64,000 bases of DNA, taken from Aureococcus anophagefferens (taxonomy: Eukaryota; Sar; Pelagophyceae; Pelagomonadales; Pelagomonadaceae). The notes below the pieces were generated by a model. The model was not told the origin of the DNA. It saw nothing but the letters and a program-made list of their open reading frames with translations, and made no database searches. The stretch covers positions 2,793,243-2,857,242 of the forward strand of contig NW_008705563.1 in assembly GCF_000186865.1 (NCBI RefSeq). Reading direction: 5' to 3'. This document shows, piece after piece, positions 28,179 to 38,064 of this stretch (position 1 is its first letter; each line of letters opens with the position of its first letter). Position numbers and translations under genes: made by a program.

Positions 28179-29054
28179 ATGGCCGGCGGGCGCCACGGGA
28201 ACCTCTATAGAAAGGAGTTCGACCTCTTGAACTCGAGCTTCGACTCGCCGAGCTCGGTGAAGAAGCTCAGCGAGGAGGAGAAGTGGGACGACACGCGGAA
28301 GATGAACCGGCTCCTCGGCTACAACACGCCGCCGGCGAAGCAGGCGACGAGCCCGAAGGAGCAGTACATGATGGACTGGACGAAGCTCCACACGTCCCAG
28401 GAGATGCTCGACTACGAGCAGCGCATGAAGAAGTACGTGCGCAAGGAGCTCCAGACGCCCTACGAGCAGGACTACCACGACGTCCACAAGCCCATCACGG
28501 GCTATATAGCCGCGAAGACGCCGCTCCACGACGACATCAACCGGCGGAACTGCCGCGTCCCCGACGAGACCAAGGAGCTCAGCTTCAACACCTACATCCC
28601 GCAGAAGCGCCAGGCCATGCGCAAGATCCTCGCGGCGAAGGCCGCGGACGCCGTCAAGGCCCTCGCGCGCAAGGGCGCCCGCGTGTCGACGTACGCGGCC
28701 GGCGGCGTCCGCGCGACCATCTCCGGCGGCGCGCGCGTGCCCCTCCCGCCGGCCCTCGACGGCTCGGCGCGGCCGCAGATGGAGACGCGGCGCTTCAAGC
28801 GCACGTTCTTCGCCCTGCCGGGCAACCGGCCGGAGCCGAAGCGGACGCCGGAGCTCGAGTCCGTCGGCGACGCGCTCAAGCACGGCAAGGGCGCGCGCAC
28901 GTCCGTCGCGAAGCGGCTCTTCGGCCGGTCCCTCGCGCGGACCAAGCCCGTCGCGCCCGCGGGCTCCGGGGACCTCGACGCGCTCGGCGGCGCGCTCGTG
29001 CCCGCGGCGCGGCGCGACGACGCGCCGACCTACACACCCGTCGAGGCGTTCTAA
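28179..29054 (+). CDS. basic, mostly disordered protein, unknown
   Basis: A 291-residue single-exon protein (MAGGRHGNLYRKEFDLLNSS). The first 140 residues are helical and charged (SEEEKWDDTRKMNRLLGYNTPP, YEQRMKKYVRKELQTPYEQDYHDVHKP), and the rest is basic and Ala/Gly-rich with RRFKRTFFALPGNRPEP. There is no signal, membrane segment or catalytic motif. Short Tyr- and Pro-rich motifs of this style occur in microtubule or axoneme inner proteins, but that is only an impression. Coding quality is good and the tandem repeats on both flanks are non-coding. Confidence 0.68.
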   Translation: MAGGRHGNLYRKEFDLLNSSFDSPSSVKKLSEEEKWDDTRKMNRLLGYNTPPAKQATSPKEQYMMDWTKLHTSQEMLDYEQRMKKYVRKELQTPYEQDYHDVHKPITGYIAAKTPLHDDINRRNCRVPDETKELSFNTYIPQKRQAMRKILAAKAADAVKALARKGARVSTYAAGGVRATISGGARVPLPPALDGSARPQMETRRFKRTFFALPGNRPEPKRTPELESVGDALKHGKGARTSVAKRLFGRSLARTKPVAPAGSGDLDALGGALVPAARRDDAPTYTPVEAF

Positions 29055-29095
29055 TGCCACTGTGTGTGTCGAGGCGTTCTAATGCCCTGTGTGTG
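29038..29095. repeat. duplicated 3' end of the preceding gene
   Basis: GTCGAGGCGTTCTAATGCC, which contains the last codons and stop, is repeated after a short CACTGTGTGT spacer. The copy is outside the frame, so the protein end is unaffected. Confidence 0.75.
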
Positions 29096-29923
29096 TTATG
29101 AGTCCGGTCTCCGCGCCACGAACATGGAGAGTCGGCGGCCGTCGTCGATCTCGGCGACGTCGTCCCGGAGGATGTCCAAGTCCGGGAACGCGGCCCGCAG
29201 CTCGCCCGGGCGGAGCAGGACGGCGGGATCCGTCGGGTGCGCGCAGCCCTCCATGAACGTATGGTACAGCAACAAACCGCCGGGGGCGAGCGCGTCGCCG
29301 AGCTCCCTCAGCGTCGGCCGGTGCAGGAACCGCGCGACCGTGACGACGTCGAAGGGCCCCGGCGCCGCGGCCGCGACGTCGCCGGCTTTCTCGAGCGTCG
29401 CGCGGACGGCCTCGGCGCGATAGCCCTGGCGCGCGCAGAGCCGCTCGAAGCGCGCGAGCGCGGCCGCGTCGCGGTCGACCGCGACGACGCGCAGGCCGAA
29501 GCGGAAAAGCGTCGCCGCGTCGCGGCCCGAGCCCGCGCCGACGTCGAGCGCGCGGCCACATCGCGGCAAAAGGTCCGCGCTCGCGGCGAGCAGGGGCGAC
29601 GCGTCGAAGAGGAAGCGGCCCGCGGGCGACGGGCCGCGCTCCGGGCCGCCGCCGGCGGAGACGCCGACGACGTTCCAGCGGCAGCGCTCGCTGCGCGTCG
29701 CGAACCAGGCGCGGACCTCCGCGACGAACGGCGCGTCGCAGTGCACGAGCAGTTTCGTCGCGCGGCTCGGCATCTCGAAGCCCCGGTCCCGCAGCTCCTC
29801 CCAGGGAATGTTGTAGGCGCCGGCCGCGTGGCCCGCCTCGAAGCGCGCGGCGTCGCGCACGTCGAGGATGCGCGTTGCAGCGCGCTGCAGCTCGTCCGAA
29901 GCAGCTAGGTCTAGCTGAGCCAT
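29096..29923 (-). CDS. rhodanese-like / class I methyltransferase fusion
   Basis: A 275-residue protein. Residues about 15-85 are rhodanese-like (ATRILDVRDAARFEAGHAAG, YNIPWEELRDRGF, TKLLVHCDAPFVAEV), with a cysteine in VHC at the usual active-loop position. From about 105 the protein is a SAM-dependent methyltransferase (CGRALDVGAGSGRDAATLFR, VVAVDRDAAALARFERL, PFDVVTVARFLHRPTL), TehB-like. The combination suggests sulfur or chalcogen handling linked to methylation. That is inference; each domain is recognisable. No targeting leader is evident. Confidence 0.83.
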   Translation of the reverse strand: MAQLDLAASDELQRAATRILDVRDAARFEAGHAAGAYNIPWEELRDRGFEMPSRATKLLVHCDAPFVAEVRAWFATRSERCRWNVVGVSAGGGPERGPSPAGRFLFDASPLLAASADLLPRCGRALDVGAGSGRDAATLFRFGLRVVAVDRDAAALARFERLCARQGYRAEAVRATLEKAGDVAAAAPGPFDVVTVARFLHRPTLRELGDALAPGGLLLYHTFMEGCAHPTDPAVLLRPGELRAAFPDLDILRDDVAEIDDGRRLSMFVARRPDS

Positions 29924-30139
29924 GAGCTGCTACATGCCCTGGCTTGTAGGCAAAGCGCAAATAATTTAATTGAACGGCAACATCTTCGACAACGCGCCGG
30001 TACCTGCCTCGGGGCTGCGGCATGGCCGCCGTCGTTACCGGCCTTGCGACCGGTCCCGGCGCCGCGCGGTGAGCGGCGGACCGCGCGCCGCCGGCGCGAC
30101 CGGCGCCGCGCGCTGCGCCGCGAAACGTTCGACGAAACG

Positions 30140-33100
30140 ATGAGCGACGCCAAGAAGATGGAGGACACGAAGTTCTACACGGAGATGCAGCTCGCGACGA
30201 AGTCGCTGCTGCGCCAGGCGAACACGAAGCGCATCGCCCAGTCGCACTACACGGCGCCGTCCTTCTCGGACCAGGTGCGACCGCTCCCCCCGCGCGCGCG
30301 CGCCGGAAGACCGAACCCTCCGCCCCCGCAGCTCAACATGGACCTCGACGACCCCGGCAAGAAGCGGAAGAAGAAGGCGCGCCGGCCGCGCAAGGACGGC
30401 GAGGCCGAGGAGCCGCGGATGAGCGCGACGGCGTCGGGCAACATCGGCGGGTCCGACCGGTCGTCGCGGCTCTCGGGGCTGCTCGGCCTCCACCGCAAGA
30501 AGGCGAAGCGGGCCCAGAAGGAGCACATCGAGATGCCGCCGGACGTCTCCGAGGAGCGCTTCGCCCTCATGGCCGCGAGCGTGCCCCGGGGCACGGCCGG
30601 CGGCGACCACTCGCGGAGCCTGCCGCTGCTCGGCGTGCCCGCGCTCGAGGAGCACCAGACCGCTCCCATGCGCGTGGGCGCGTCGCAGCCCATCCGCGTC
30701 GCCGCGGCGGTCTTAGCCGAGGAGGTCGCGAGCCAGGTCGACGCCAAGCTCACGCAGCGGCGCCAGCAGTCCTGGGGCGCCGAGCTCGAGGCGCTCGCCG
30801 TCGACAAGCGCGGCTCCGTGCCGAACAAGTACGACGAGCTGCCGTCGATCCAGTCCGTGGAGCACTCCCTGTCCCTCGCGCGCGAGACGGCGGCCCACGC
30901 GGCCAAGGTCGCCACGGCGGCCTTGGACGACGAGGCGGAGAAGGCCCAGGGCGCGTCGCGCGCGGGCGCGGGCGTCGCGACGGCGCGCGAGGCGGCCTAC
31001 AAGACCATGGTCGACGACGACTCCGAGGACCCGCGAAGGCGGACGGGTCCGTCGCGCCAGCGGAGCCGCGAGCGCACGACCTTCGACCCGCGCAAGGGCC
31101 AGCGCCTCGCGCTCACGGCCAGGTCCGCGTATCTGGAGGACCAGGCCGCGTTTTTGGAGCCGCCGCGGAAGACCGTCGCCGAGGCGTCGACGGAGCGGCC
31201 CGTGGCCATTTCGCTCGACGAGCTCGTCACGTCGGCGGCGATCCGCTGGCGCCACCGCGACGAGACGAACTGCGAGGAGAAGTACCGCGCGTACGCCGCG
31301 GAGCTCGCGGCGTTGGAGCTCGCGGCTTTAGAGACGGGCTCCGCGCCGCCGGAGATCCCCGTCGTGCGGCGCCACCCCGTCTTCCAGCGCATCGAGCACC
31401 TCGCCTGGTTCGAGATCTCCGCGGCCGTGACCAAGGCGCGCGACGTCGACGGCGTCGGGAAGATCTTCGCGACGGCGTTCGCGTCCTTCGGCGTTCTGCG
31501 GGTCGAGCTCTTCGCGCACGCGACGGTGGACCACGGCGAGCTGGCCTTAAAGGAGATCACGGAGGGCCCGGACCTGTCCCACATCAAGTCCGCTCCCACG
31601 TTCATCCCCCCCACGGTCATCGCGCCGCCCGTGGCGCCGAAATTGCCCCAGATGGAGTGCATCCTGGACGGCGTCGACTGCTTCGTCAAGGGCACGGCCA
31701 TCGCGGACCTGGGCGTCCAGTGCAAGGTCTGGATCCACCGGCGGCGCTGCCGCTGGAGCCGGCGGAGCGACGACTTTCGGGCCTGGCGCTGGCGGTTCAC
31801 GATCTACCACGTGGAGACGGGGCTCCTGCGGCGCCTCACGGTGTCCGAGGTCGCTTGTCTGGCCGCGGCGCGCAAGGAGTTGAAGACGGACAAGCGCTAC
31901 GCCGAGAAGGTCGAGGAGGGCGAGGCCGCGGCCGCCGCGGCGACGGCGCGCGACGACGCGCTCGCGCGCGACGTCTTCTCCTTTTTCGAGGACGACAAGG
32001 GCAAGATCAAGCCCTTCGACGTGGAGGCCGGGCCGTCCTACGAGGCGCGGCGCCAGGTCGTCGAGGAGGACTACCGCTGCTCCCTGGTCGAGGGCGGCGA
32101 GGCGCGCGGGTCGAACGCGCGCGCGCAGGCGCTCGGCCCCGTCGCGATGGCGCTCCTGCCGCTCCTCAAGCTCGAGCGGCGGCTCCACACGACGAAGGAA
32201 TTCCTCGCCATCGCGAAGAAGGTCTACGCCAAGGCGGACCCGAGCGGCAAGTCCAAGGCGACCGCGTCGACGCTGCTCGACACGCTCCGGCGCGACGGCG
32301 GCAGTTTGGCCACGGAGCTGAACCTGCCGCCGGTCTTCAACCCGCCTTTGGACGGCTACACGCGGCCGGACCCGAATCACGTGCTCTGCCGCCGCTTCTT
32401 CAACGGCTTGAAGGGCGTCGTGCACCGGCCGCGGTCCGCGCGCGTCCGGAGCGGCCGGTTCCCGAAACGGCGGACCAAGGACCAGGAGGCGCAGGACGTG
32501 CCGCTCCGCGACGGCGCCAAGCCCGGCAAGGTGCTGAAATTGGGCGACATGCCCCAGCGCTACTACGACGACCTCCGAAGCGTCGCGTCCGAGGCGACGC
32601 TCGCGAGCCAGCTCTTCGCGGAGGGCGTCCGCGAGTCGGGCCGCTTCGGCGACGACCTGCTGGAGCGGGCGCCCTGGCTCCTGAGACCGCCGGCGACGAC
32701 GCAGCCCTTCCGGCCCTACAGCGCGCGCTACCGCCACGCGAAGACCGTGCCCAACACGAACGAGCCCTACGTGCGGCGGAAGATGTGGCTCCGGTGGCTC
32801 GTCGACCGCGAGCGATCCGCGCGCGCCGCGTGCGTCGACGACATGCGCCTCGTGTTCGGCTACGGCCAGTTCTCGCGGGCCGAGTGGCAGTTCGGCCCGG
32901 ACGTCGAGGACGGCCGCGACGGCGCCGCCTGCACGCAGGAGCCGGGCTACCTCGGCGTCGAGGGCCGCGGCGTCCTCGACGCGGACGGCGCGCTCGGCTC
33001 CGGCGGCGCGCCCTGGGAGGCCGAGGGCGACCCGGCGGACATGTCGCCGTTGAGTTTACGGATCTGCGAGATGGCCGGCGACGACGACGGCAAGGTGCCG

Positions 33101-35830
33101 GGCGTCATCCGCGTGGGCTGCCCGCCCGACTCGTCGCGGCCGCCGTGCACGGAGCCAAAGGTCGAGGCGCCGGCGCTGCCGCGGTCCCAGCCCGTGGGCA
33201 TGTTCGTCAAGAGCGAGGCCTGCTCGTCGACGCAGTCCATCACCGTGAGCATCGTCCTCGCGCTCGACGAGCCGCGTCTGGCGCCGCGGTTCTGCGCGTG
33301 GCCCGTGGAATCCGCGGTGAGCCCGTCGCCGCCGCTGGAGCCCCACAACCCGCGCATCCCGCCCCTCGTGCCCATCGTCGTCGCCCGGGGCCACTTCGTC
33401 TACTACGACCACCGGCGGGACGACCGGGAGACGCGGACGCCGTCGCCCGCGGTCGTCACGGTCATGCCGTCGCCGCTCGTCCTCGTGCCCTCGGAGAGCA
33501 CCGCGGACGCGCTGGCGGGCCGGCGCGCGGACGACGGCTTCCGGCGCCACATTTTGAATCCGCTGCGGTGCGCGTCCCTCGTGCACCCGGAGTCCTTCGC
33601 GCTGAAGCCGCGCGTCTTCGGCGTGCCCGAGCGGGCGTTCGCGGACGCCGCGGGGCCGGCCAAGCCCGCGGCGACGGAGCGGTCCGTCGCCCACAGCGTC
33701 CAGCGCTGCGTCGAGCAGCTCGTGCGCCACCGGGACCCCAAGGACTACGTGTACATTCTCGAGGTGACGGACTTCAAGGCCACGGGGTGCGGCGACGTCG
33801 TCGCGGGCACGGGCCAGGAGAAGGTGTCGCGGGGCCCCGAGCCCCACGTCGTCTGTTCGGCGCTCAAGGCCTGGAACGAGCACGACTACTCCCTCGACAA
33901 GATCAAGCGCCGGTCCAAGCGCGCCTTCGACGTCGAGTACGCGGCGGTCGGCCAGCGGCGGCTGCGGACGCAGCAGCGCGACGCGGTCAAGGCGCAGCTC
34001 GCGGCCATCGTCCACGGCGCCGCCTTCCACCAGGCCGCGGCGAAGATGACGAAGCGGAAGCTGCGGGCCAAGGTGCTGCGCCTGGTCGCGGCCGCGTCCA
34101 TCGGCGGCCGGGGCATCGGCGACAGCGACCACCGGTGGGCGACGCGGCTCCAGGACTCCATGGTCCTAGAGAAGCGCGGCGTCTGGGAGCGGCGCGAGCA
34201 CGGCGAGACGGGCGACGTCTTCTACTACAACACGGACGCGCTCGCGGACCCGCCGCGGCTCACGTGGGACGCGCCGGACCTGTGGAGCTTGGTGCCGACG
34301 CCGCGGAAGTCGAGCAAGGTCGCGGGCAACACGCACGGCGGCCTCGAGCAGCGCTCGTCGCAGATGGACCTGGACGACGCCGTGGCCCGCGACATCGGCG
34401 GCGGCGGCGTCGTCACGGCCTTCGCGGGCAAACAGGTGACGTTCGAGCTCGGCGACGACGACATGGAGTTCTCCGCGTCCTACTCGACGAAGTCGTCGGA
34501 GAAGCGGCGCGCCGCGCGGCGCGCGGGCGTCAGCGACAAGGGCGCCGCCGACGCCCAGGCGACGATGATGAACCTCGAGGCCATCGCGAACGAGAAGCGG
34601 AACGAGGCGTTCGTGGAGAAGCTCATCAAGGACGACAAGCTCATGACGAAGCTCGCGCTGCAGCTGGGCTACGCCGTGCAGGCGCCCGTGGACAAACGCC
34701 CGAAGGACCACGGGTCGGCCAAGGCGGTCCAGGAGCGCGCGGACGACCCGTGGCGTCGCGAGGTCGACGGCGACGCGCGCGACGGCGAGTGGTGGAGCGA
34801 CGACAGCGACGAGGTCGGCGACTTCGAGGACTGGGAGGAGGACGTGTCGACGCGCGTCTTCCCCCAGGACCACAGCGACGCGCGCGACATGCGCATCACG
34901 GACATCGGCCACCGGCAGGACCAGGACGAGGCGCTGTCGCGGGCCGCCGTGCCGGCCTTCGTGCCGCCCGTGGACGGCGTCGGCGCCCAGGGCTGGCGCG
35001 CCGAGGCGCCGGAGTACGGCCACGAGTCCTGGCGGCGCCTCGAGTTCCACCTCCGGGGGCGCTACTGGATCCACCTGCCGCGCATCGCGCCGCGGCCCGA
35101 CTTCGTGGAACGGCCGACGCGGCGCGTGACGTTGGCGTCGGACTCGGCGGGCTGGGCGAACCGCGACATGAGCAACTCGTTGCCGGCGCACTTCCTCGTG
35201 GGCATCCACCGCCACAGCGCCGACGACCGGTCCTGGGGCGAGAACCCGACGGACTGGCGGCCGTCGTCGCAGCTGCCCGTCTTCTTCGTCAAGGACGGCC
35301 TCGACGACGTCGAGCGCGTGCTCGCGACGACGCGGCGGCGCATGGACCGCGAGGCCATCTTCCAGCAGCCCGTGCAGCTCGTGGAGGTCGTCGAGCGCGG
35401 GCCCCGCCAGATGACGATGGTCGACGAGGCCGTGCTCACGGACGAGCGCGAGGCCGTCCTCAAGGAGCACTCGCTCACCGAGGACGTCAAGGTGCTCCAG
35501 GAGCGCGCCATCTTCGCCGCGCGCACGTCGAACATGGCCGAGCTCGAGGCCTGCGTGGACACGAACGGCCTCGACATCGAGACGCGCGACGACGCGGGCA
35601 ACACGCTCCTCTGCCTCGTCGTGCAGCAGAACGAGAAGGCCGTGGTCAAGTACCTCCTGCGCCGGGGCGCCGACATCAACGCCCAGAACTTCAAGGGCAA
35701 CAGCTCGCTCCACTTCGCCTTCGGCTACCGCTACGAGGACCTCGGCAACTACCTCCTCTCCAAGGGCGCGAACGCGGAGCTCACGAACGAGGACGGCCAC
35801 ACGTGCTACGAGTTCCAGAGGACGGACTAA
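30140..35830 (+). CDS. giant WW-like and ankyrin protein, unknown function
   Basis: Exons 30140-30274 and 30332-35830 give 1877 residues. The 57-nt intron has no stop and keeps frame, so it could be retained. The start MSDAKKMEDTKFYTEMQLATK was preferred over an upstream Arg-rich ATG. Most of the protein is charged with no recognised domain. A WW-like segment is at about residue 1330 (WERREHGETGDVFYYNTDAL, then TWDAPD). The last 110 residues are ankyrin repeats (GNTLLCLVVQQNEKAVVKYLL, ADINAQNFKGNSSLHFAFGY). The organisation suggests a large scaffold, perhaps ciliary, but there is no direct support. Codon pattern is uniform. Confidence 0.78.
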   Translation: MSDAKKMEDTKFYTEMQLATKSLLRQANTKRIAQSHYTAPSFSDQVRPLPPRARAGRPNPPPPQLNMDLDDPGKKRKKKARRPRKDGEAEEPRMSATASGNIGGSDRSSRLSGLLGLHRKKAKRAQKEHIEMPPDVSEERFALMAASVPRGTAGGDHSRSLPLLGVPALEEHQTAPMRVGASQPIRVAAAVLAEEVASQVDAKLTQRRQQSWGAELEALAVDKRGSVPNKYDELPSIQSVEHSLSLARETAAHAAKVATAALDDEAEKAQGASRAGAGVATAREAAYKTMVDDDSEDPRRRTGPSRQRSRERTTFDPRKGQRLALTARSAYLEDQAAFLEPPRKTVAEASTERPVAISLDELVTSAAIRWRHRDETNCEEKYRAYAAELAALELAALETGSAPPEIPVVRRHPVFQRIEHLAWFEISAAVTKARDVDGVGKIFATAFASFGVLRVELFAHATVDHGELALKEITEGPDLSHIKSAPTFIPPTVIAPPVAPKLPQMECILDGVDCFVKGTAIADLGVQCKVWIHRRRCRWSRRSDDFRAWRWRFTIYHVETGLLRRLTVSEVACLAAARKELKTDKRYAEKVEEGEAAAAAATARDDALARDVFSFFEDDKGKIKPFDVEAGPSYEARRQVVEEDYRCSLVEGGEARGSNARAQALGPVAMALLPLLKLERRLHTTKEFLAIAKKVYAKADPSGKSKATASTLLDTLRRDGGSLATELNLPPVFNPPLDGYTRPDPNHVLCRRFFNGLKGVVHRPRSARVRSGRFPKRRTKDQEAQDVPLRDGAKPGKVLKLGDMPQRYYDDLRSVASEATLASQLFAEGVRESGRFGDDLLERAPWLLRPPATTQPFRPYSARYRHAKTVPNTNEPYVRRKMWLRWLVDRERSARAACVDDMRLVFGYGQFSRAEWQFGPDVEDGRDGAACTQEPGYLGVEGRGVLDADGALGSGGAPWEAEGDPADMSPLSLRICEMAGDDDGKVPGVIRVGCPPDSSRPPCTEPKVEAPALPRSQPVGMFVKSEACSSTQSITVSIVLALDEPRLAPRFCAWPVESAVSPSPPLEPHNPRIPPLVPIVVARGHFVYYDHRRDDRETRTPSPAVVTVMPSPLVLVPSESTADALAGRRADDGFRRHILNPLRCASLVHPESFALKPRVFGVPERAFADAAGPAKPAATERSVAHSVQRCVEQLVRHRDPKDYVYILEVTDFKATGCGDVVAGTGQEKVSRGPEPHVVCSALKAWNEHDYSLDKIKRRSKRAFDVEYAAVGQRRLRTQQRDAVKAQLAAIVHGAAFHQAAAKMTKRKLRAKVLRLVAAASIGGRGIGDSDHRWATRLQDSMVLEKRGVWERREHGETGDVFYYNTDALADPPRLTWDAPDLWSLVPTPRKSSKVAGNTHGGLEQRSSQMDLDDAVARDIGGGGVVTAFAGKQVTFELGDDDMEFSASYSTKSSEKRRAARRAGVSDKGAADAQATMMNLEAIANEKRNEAFVEKLIKDDKLMTKLALQLGYAVQAPVDKRPKDHGSAKAVQERADDPWRREVDGDARDGEWWSDDSDEVGDFEDWEEDVSTRVFPQDHSDARDMRITDIGHRQDQDEALSRAAVPAFVPPVDGVGAQGWRAEAPEYGHESWRRLEFHLRGRYWIHLPRIAPRPDFVERPTRRVTLASDSAGWANRDMSNSLPAHFLVGIHRHSADDRSWGENPTDWRPSSQLPVFFVKDGLDDVERVLATTRRRMDREAIFQQPVQLVEVVERGPRQMTMVDEAVLTDEREAVLKEHSLTEDVKVLQERAIFAARTSNMAELEACVDTNGLDIETRDDAGNTLLCLVVQQNEKAVVKYLLRRGADINAQNFKGNSSLHFAFGYRYEDLGNYLLSKGANAELTNEDGHTCYEFQRTD
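30275..30331 (+). other. 57-nt phase-0 intron, retainable in frame
   Basis: CAG/GTGCGA donor, CCCCCGCAG acceptor and a C-rich interior. Its length is a multiple of three and it has no stop codon, so both spliced and retained forms are translatable. The intron-encoded peptide is Pro/Arg-rich, unlike the flanks, which favours removal. Confidence 0.75.
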
Positions 35831-36096
35831 CCTGTTGTGTCGTGTGAACTCGGTGCGTAGGGTGGGCGGCTTCGACACGCGAGGAGGAGGCGGAGGCGTC
35901 CACTTGTTTTTTGCTCGCCGACGCCCGATCCTCAGTTTTGACATTGCCAAATTTGAGCCTCGAGGCGCAGTGCGCGGCGACGTGCAGTCGCGCGCGGTGA
36001 ACGCCAGTTCGCGGGTAATCGCGCGCGCGCTTCCGAGGCGACCCGCATGGTCCGCGTCCTGACGACGAGAACACCTGGCGAACCTAAGCGAACCTC

Positions 36097-36837
36097 ATGC
36101 CGGAATTCCTGCCAGCGGTCATCGCCGCCCACGCAAAATATAAGCGTTTGGCGCCGATCGAAACATGGTTGACCGAGGGTCACGATCCAGATCTGCGAGA
36201 TGTTACTATGGCGACATTGATGCACTACGCACTGTGTGAGCCGACAGAAAGTAGTCCAGCGTCGCTCCCCATGGTCCGTCTTCTCCTCGCGCACGGTTCC
36301 GACCCGAATAATCAGCCGTTTACGGGAGTGTGGCATGCAGGATGGAGTGCGCTACACTACGCTATCGCCAAATCTCGTCTGGATATTATGGTGGCACTGC
36401 TTGATTCCGGGGCCCGCGTCCACGCCAAATTTCTCGTGGCATGCGTGAAAGACGCGAGATTAGATCATCCGTCACGGCTCGATGCGTTACGCCTGATTCT
36501 CAGCCGTGGCGCCAGAGACTACGAAGCCCGCAAGAGCACGGCGGAACGCTGTGCCTTACTCATCAGCGAACCATTCTCTGAATTCGATGACGCCCACATC
36601 CTGCTCCGCGATGTCCGTCTCGCGGGCGGCTGGAAACGCTACGCGAACGCCCCGCGCGCGAGCCTGCTCATTCTTCGCGAGCTGTGCAACCGCGGTCGAG
36701 CCGCGCCGCCGCCCGAGCTCGCGGCGCTCTTCTGCACGAGTTCCGACAACGCGCGGCGCACGCGGAAAGCCCTGCCGACGCCGGTCTTCTGGCACGTCCT
36801 GGGCTATTGGCGCAGCGACCGCGACGCCATCGCCTAG
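36097..36837 (+). CDS. ankyrin-like protein with low-GC coding
   Basis: A 246-residue frame (MPEFLPAVIAAHAKYKRLAP). Ankyrin-style helices are visible (LPMVRLLLAHGSDPNNQPFTG, GWSALHYAIAKSRLDIMVALLDSGA). The second half is degenerate, ending in a Trp- and Arg-rich tail (LPTPVFWHVLGYWRSDRDAIA). The GC content of its first two thirds is visibly lower than that of neighbouring genes, and codon choice is less GC-biased. It could be a recently acquired or expanded family member. Short ankyrin genes of this type probably serve as protein-binding modules. Confidence 0.72.
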   Translation: MPEFLPAVIAAHAKYKRLAPIETWLTEGHDPDLRDVTMATLMHYALCEPTESSPASLPMVRLLLAHGSDPNNQPFTGVWHAGWSALHYAIAKSRLDIMVALLDSGARVHAKFLVACVKDARLDHPSRLDALRLILSRGARDYEARKSTAERCALLISEPFSEFDDAHILLRDVRLAGGWKRYANAPRASLLILRELCNRGRAAPPPELAALFCTSSDNARRTRKALPTPVFWHVLGYWRSDRDAIA

Positions 36838-36930
36838 GACCCACATCATAAGCAACACTTCGTCGTACTCCCGGATCCGCAGTAGATACAAGGGAGTGGG
36901 TTACGAGCGAGCACAGGATCCTCGCCGCGC

Positions 36931-37725
36931 TCAAACGCGGAAGGAGGAGATGCCGAAGGCCGTGTCCATGACGTGCTGGAACCAGGGCATGTAGATGATG
37001 GGCGTGAAGAGGCCCTCGGAGAGGGCGACGATGGGCTCGCCCGTCGCCGCCTCCTGGGCGACGTAGCACGCGACGGCGACCATGGCGAGGCGGCCGTTGT
37101 TGATCTCCTTGGCCTGCATGTTCTTGAAGGCGACGGGCGACGCGCCCTTGACGATGTTGAGGGGGTCGAAGCCGTAGTCGCCGGGGATCCACTTGTCGTA
37201 GCCCGTGCGCTCCTTGATGTCGATCGCGCGGATGTCGAGGAGGCCCGCCATGATCGCCGTGAAAGCCAAAGCGAGCGGGATGGGGCCGTCGCCGAGGCCG
37301 CCGTTGAGCACGGACGGCGAGCGGCCGTCGCTGAGGAGGTTCGGCGCGTCGAGGGCCTTGTTGAGCCAGGGGTGGACGAGCTCCTGCACGGGCCACGCCG
37401 CGGCGGCGAGCATCGCGAGGCGGCCGTGGCGGAGCTCGGCGTCGCGGTAGTTCTTCACGCGGAGGTAGTCGTCGTCGCCGCTCGAGAAGACGTCGATGGC
37501 CGCGACGCCGAGCGGGTCGAAGCCGTAGTCCGCGGGCATGGACTTGCCGGGGAAGACGCCGCGGATCTTGCTCAGGTCCGGCTCCTTGCCGTCCATGTAC
37601 CAGGGGTCGACGGTCGGGCCCTCCATGGACTCCTGCGCCTTGAGCGTCGACGCGGAGGCCGTGGACGTGGGCGCGACGAAGGCCGAGGCCGTGGCGATGC
37701 TGGAGGCGATGATGAGCTTCTGCAT
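36931..37725 (-). CDS. light-harvesting chlorophyll-binding protein (FCP/LHC family)
   Basis: A 264-residue protein. The start MQKLIIASSIATASAFVAPT is a textbook red-lineage plastid leader with ASAFVAP. The mature protein has the LHC plan: ADYGFDPLGVAAIDVF, then helix 1 motif ELRHGRLAMLA, a middle helix (IPLALAFTAIMAGLLDIRAID) and helix 3 motif EINNGRLAMVA, whose Glu/Asn/Arg residues bind chlorophyll and cross-pair helices 1 and 3. It inserts in the thylakoid and passes excitation to the photosystems. The exact subfamily (Lhcf, Lhcr or Lhcx) is not assigned. It is divergent from the small membrane protein at 38065, with about 340 bp between starts. Confidence 0.95.
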   Translation of the reverse strand: MQKLIIASSIATASAFVAPTSTASASTLKAQESMEGPTVDPWYMDGKEPDLSKIRGVFPGKSMPADYGFDPLGVAAIDVFSSGDDDYLRVKNYRDAELRHGRLAMLAAAAWPVQELVHPWLNKALDAPNLLSDGRSPSVLNGGLGDGPIPLALAFTAIMAGLLDIRAIDIKERTGYDKWIPGDYGFDPLNIVKGASPVAFKNMQAKEINNGRLAMVAVACYVAQEAATGEPIVALSEGLFTPIIYMPWFQHVMDTAFGISSFRV

Positions 37726-38064
37726 GGTGGACGTGGTTTGGCCTGCGAGGAGATGCGCGGTGTGGAGATGCGCGACGGCGCGCGCGTTGGCGCGCGGGCG
37801 GTGCTGGGCTCCAGGGGAGGCGCGGGGGAGGCGGAGGAGGTGCGCGGGTGCAACTGCATTGCAATGGACGCTGCGCGCTGACGGGTGTTGCTTGCGATTG
37901 CTTTGCGATGCGAACAGCTCGACGAGAGGCGGCCACGAAGCAGAGATTGAGGTGAGGTGGCCAGCAACATGAGCTAAGTGCAGTACATCTTCGACCGGGG
38001 GGCAGCCTCTCTCGTCTTCGGCCAGCCACACCCACACCAGCGCCGCTGGGCGCTGCCGCCAGCC
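37726..38064. promoter_or_regulatory. shared upstream region of the LHC gene and small membrane gene
   Basis: This 339-bp divergent interval must hold promoters in both directions. It includes purine- and GC-rich patches and a few TGCGCG-like repeats upstream of the LHC start, but I see no clear TATA box or known light-responsive element. Confidence 0.35.
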
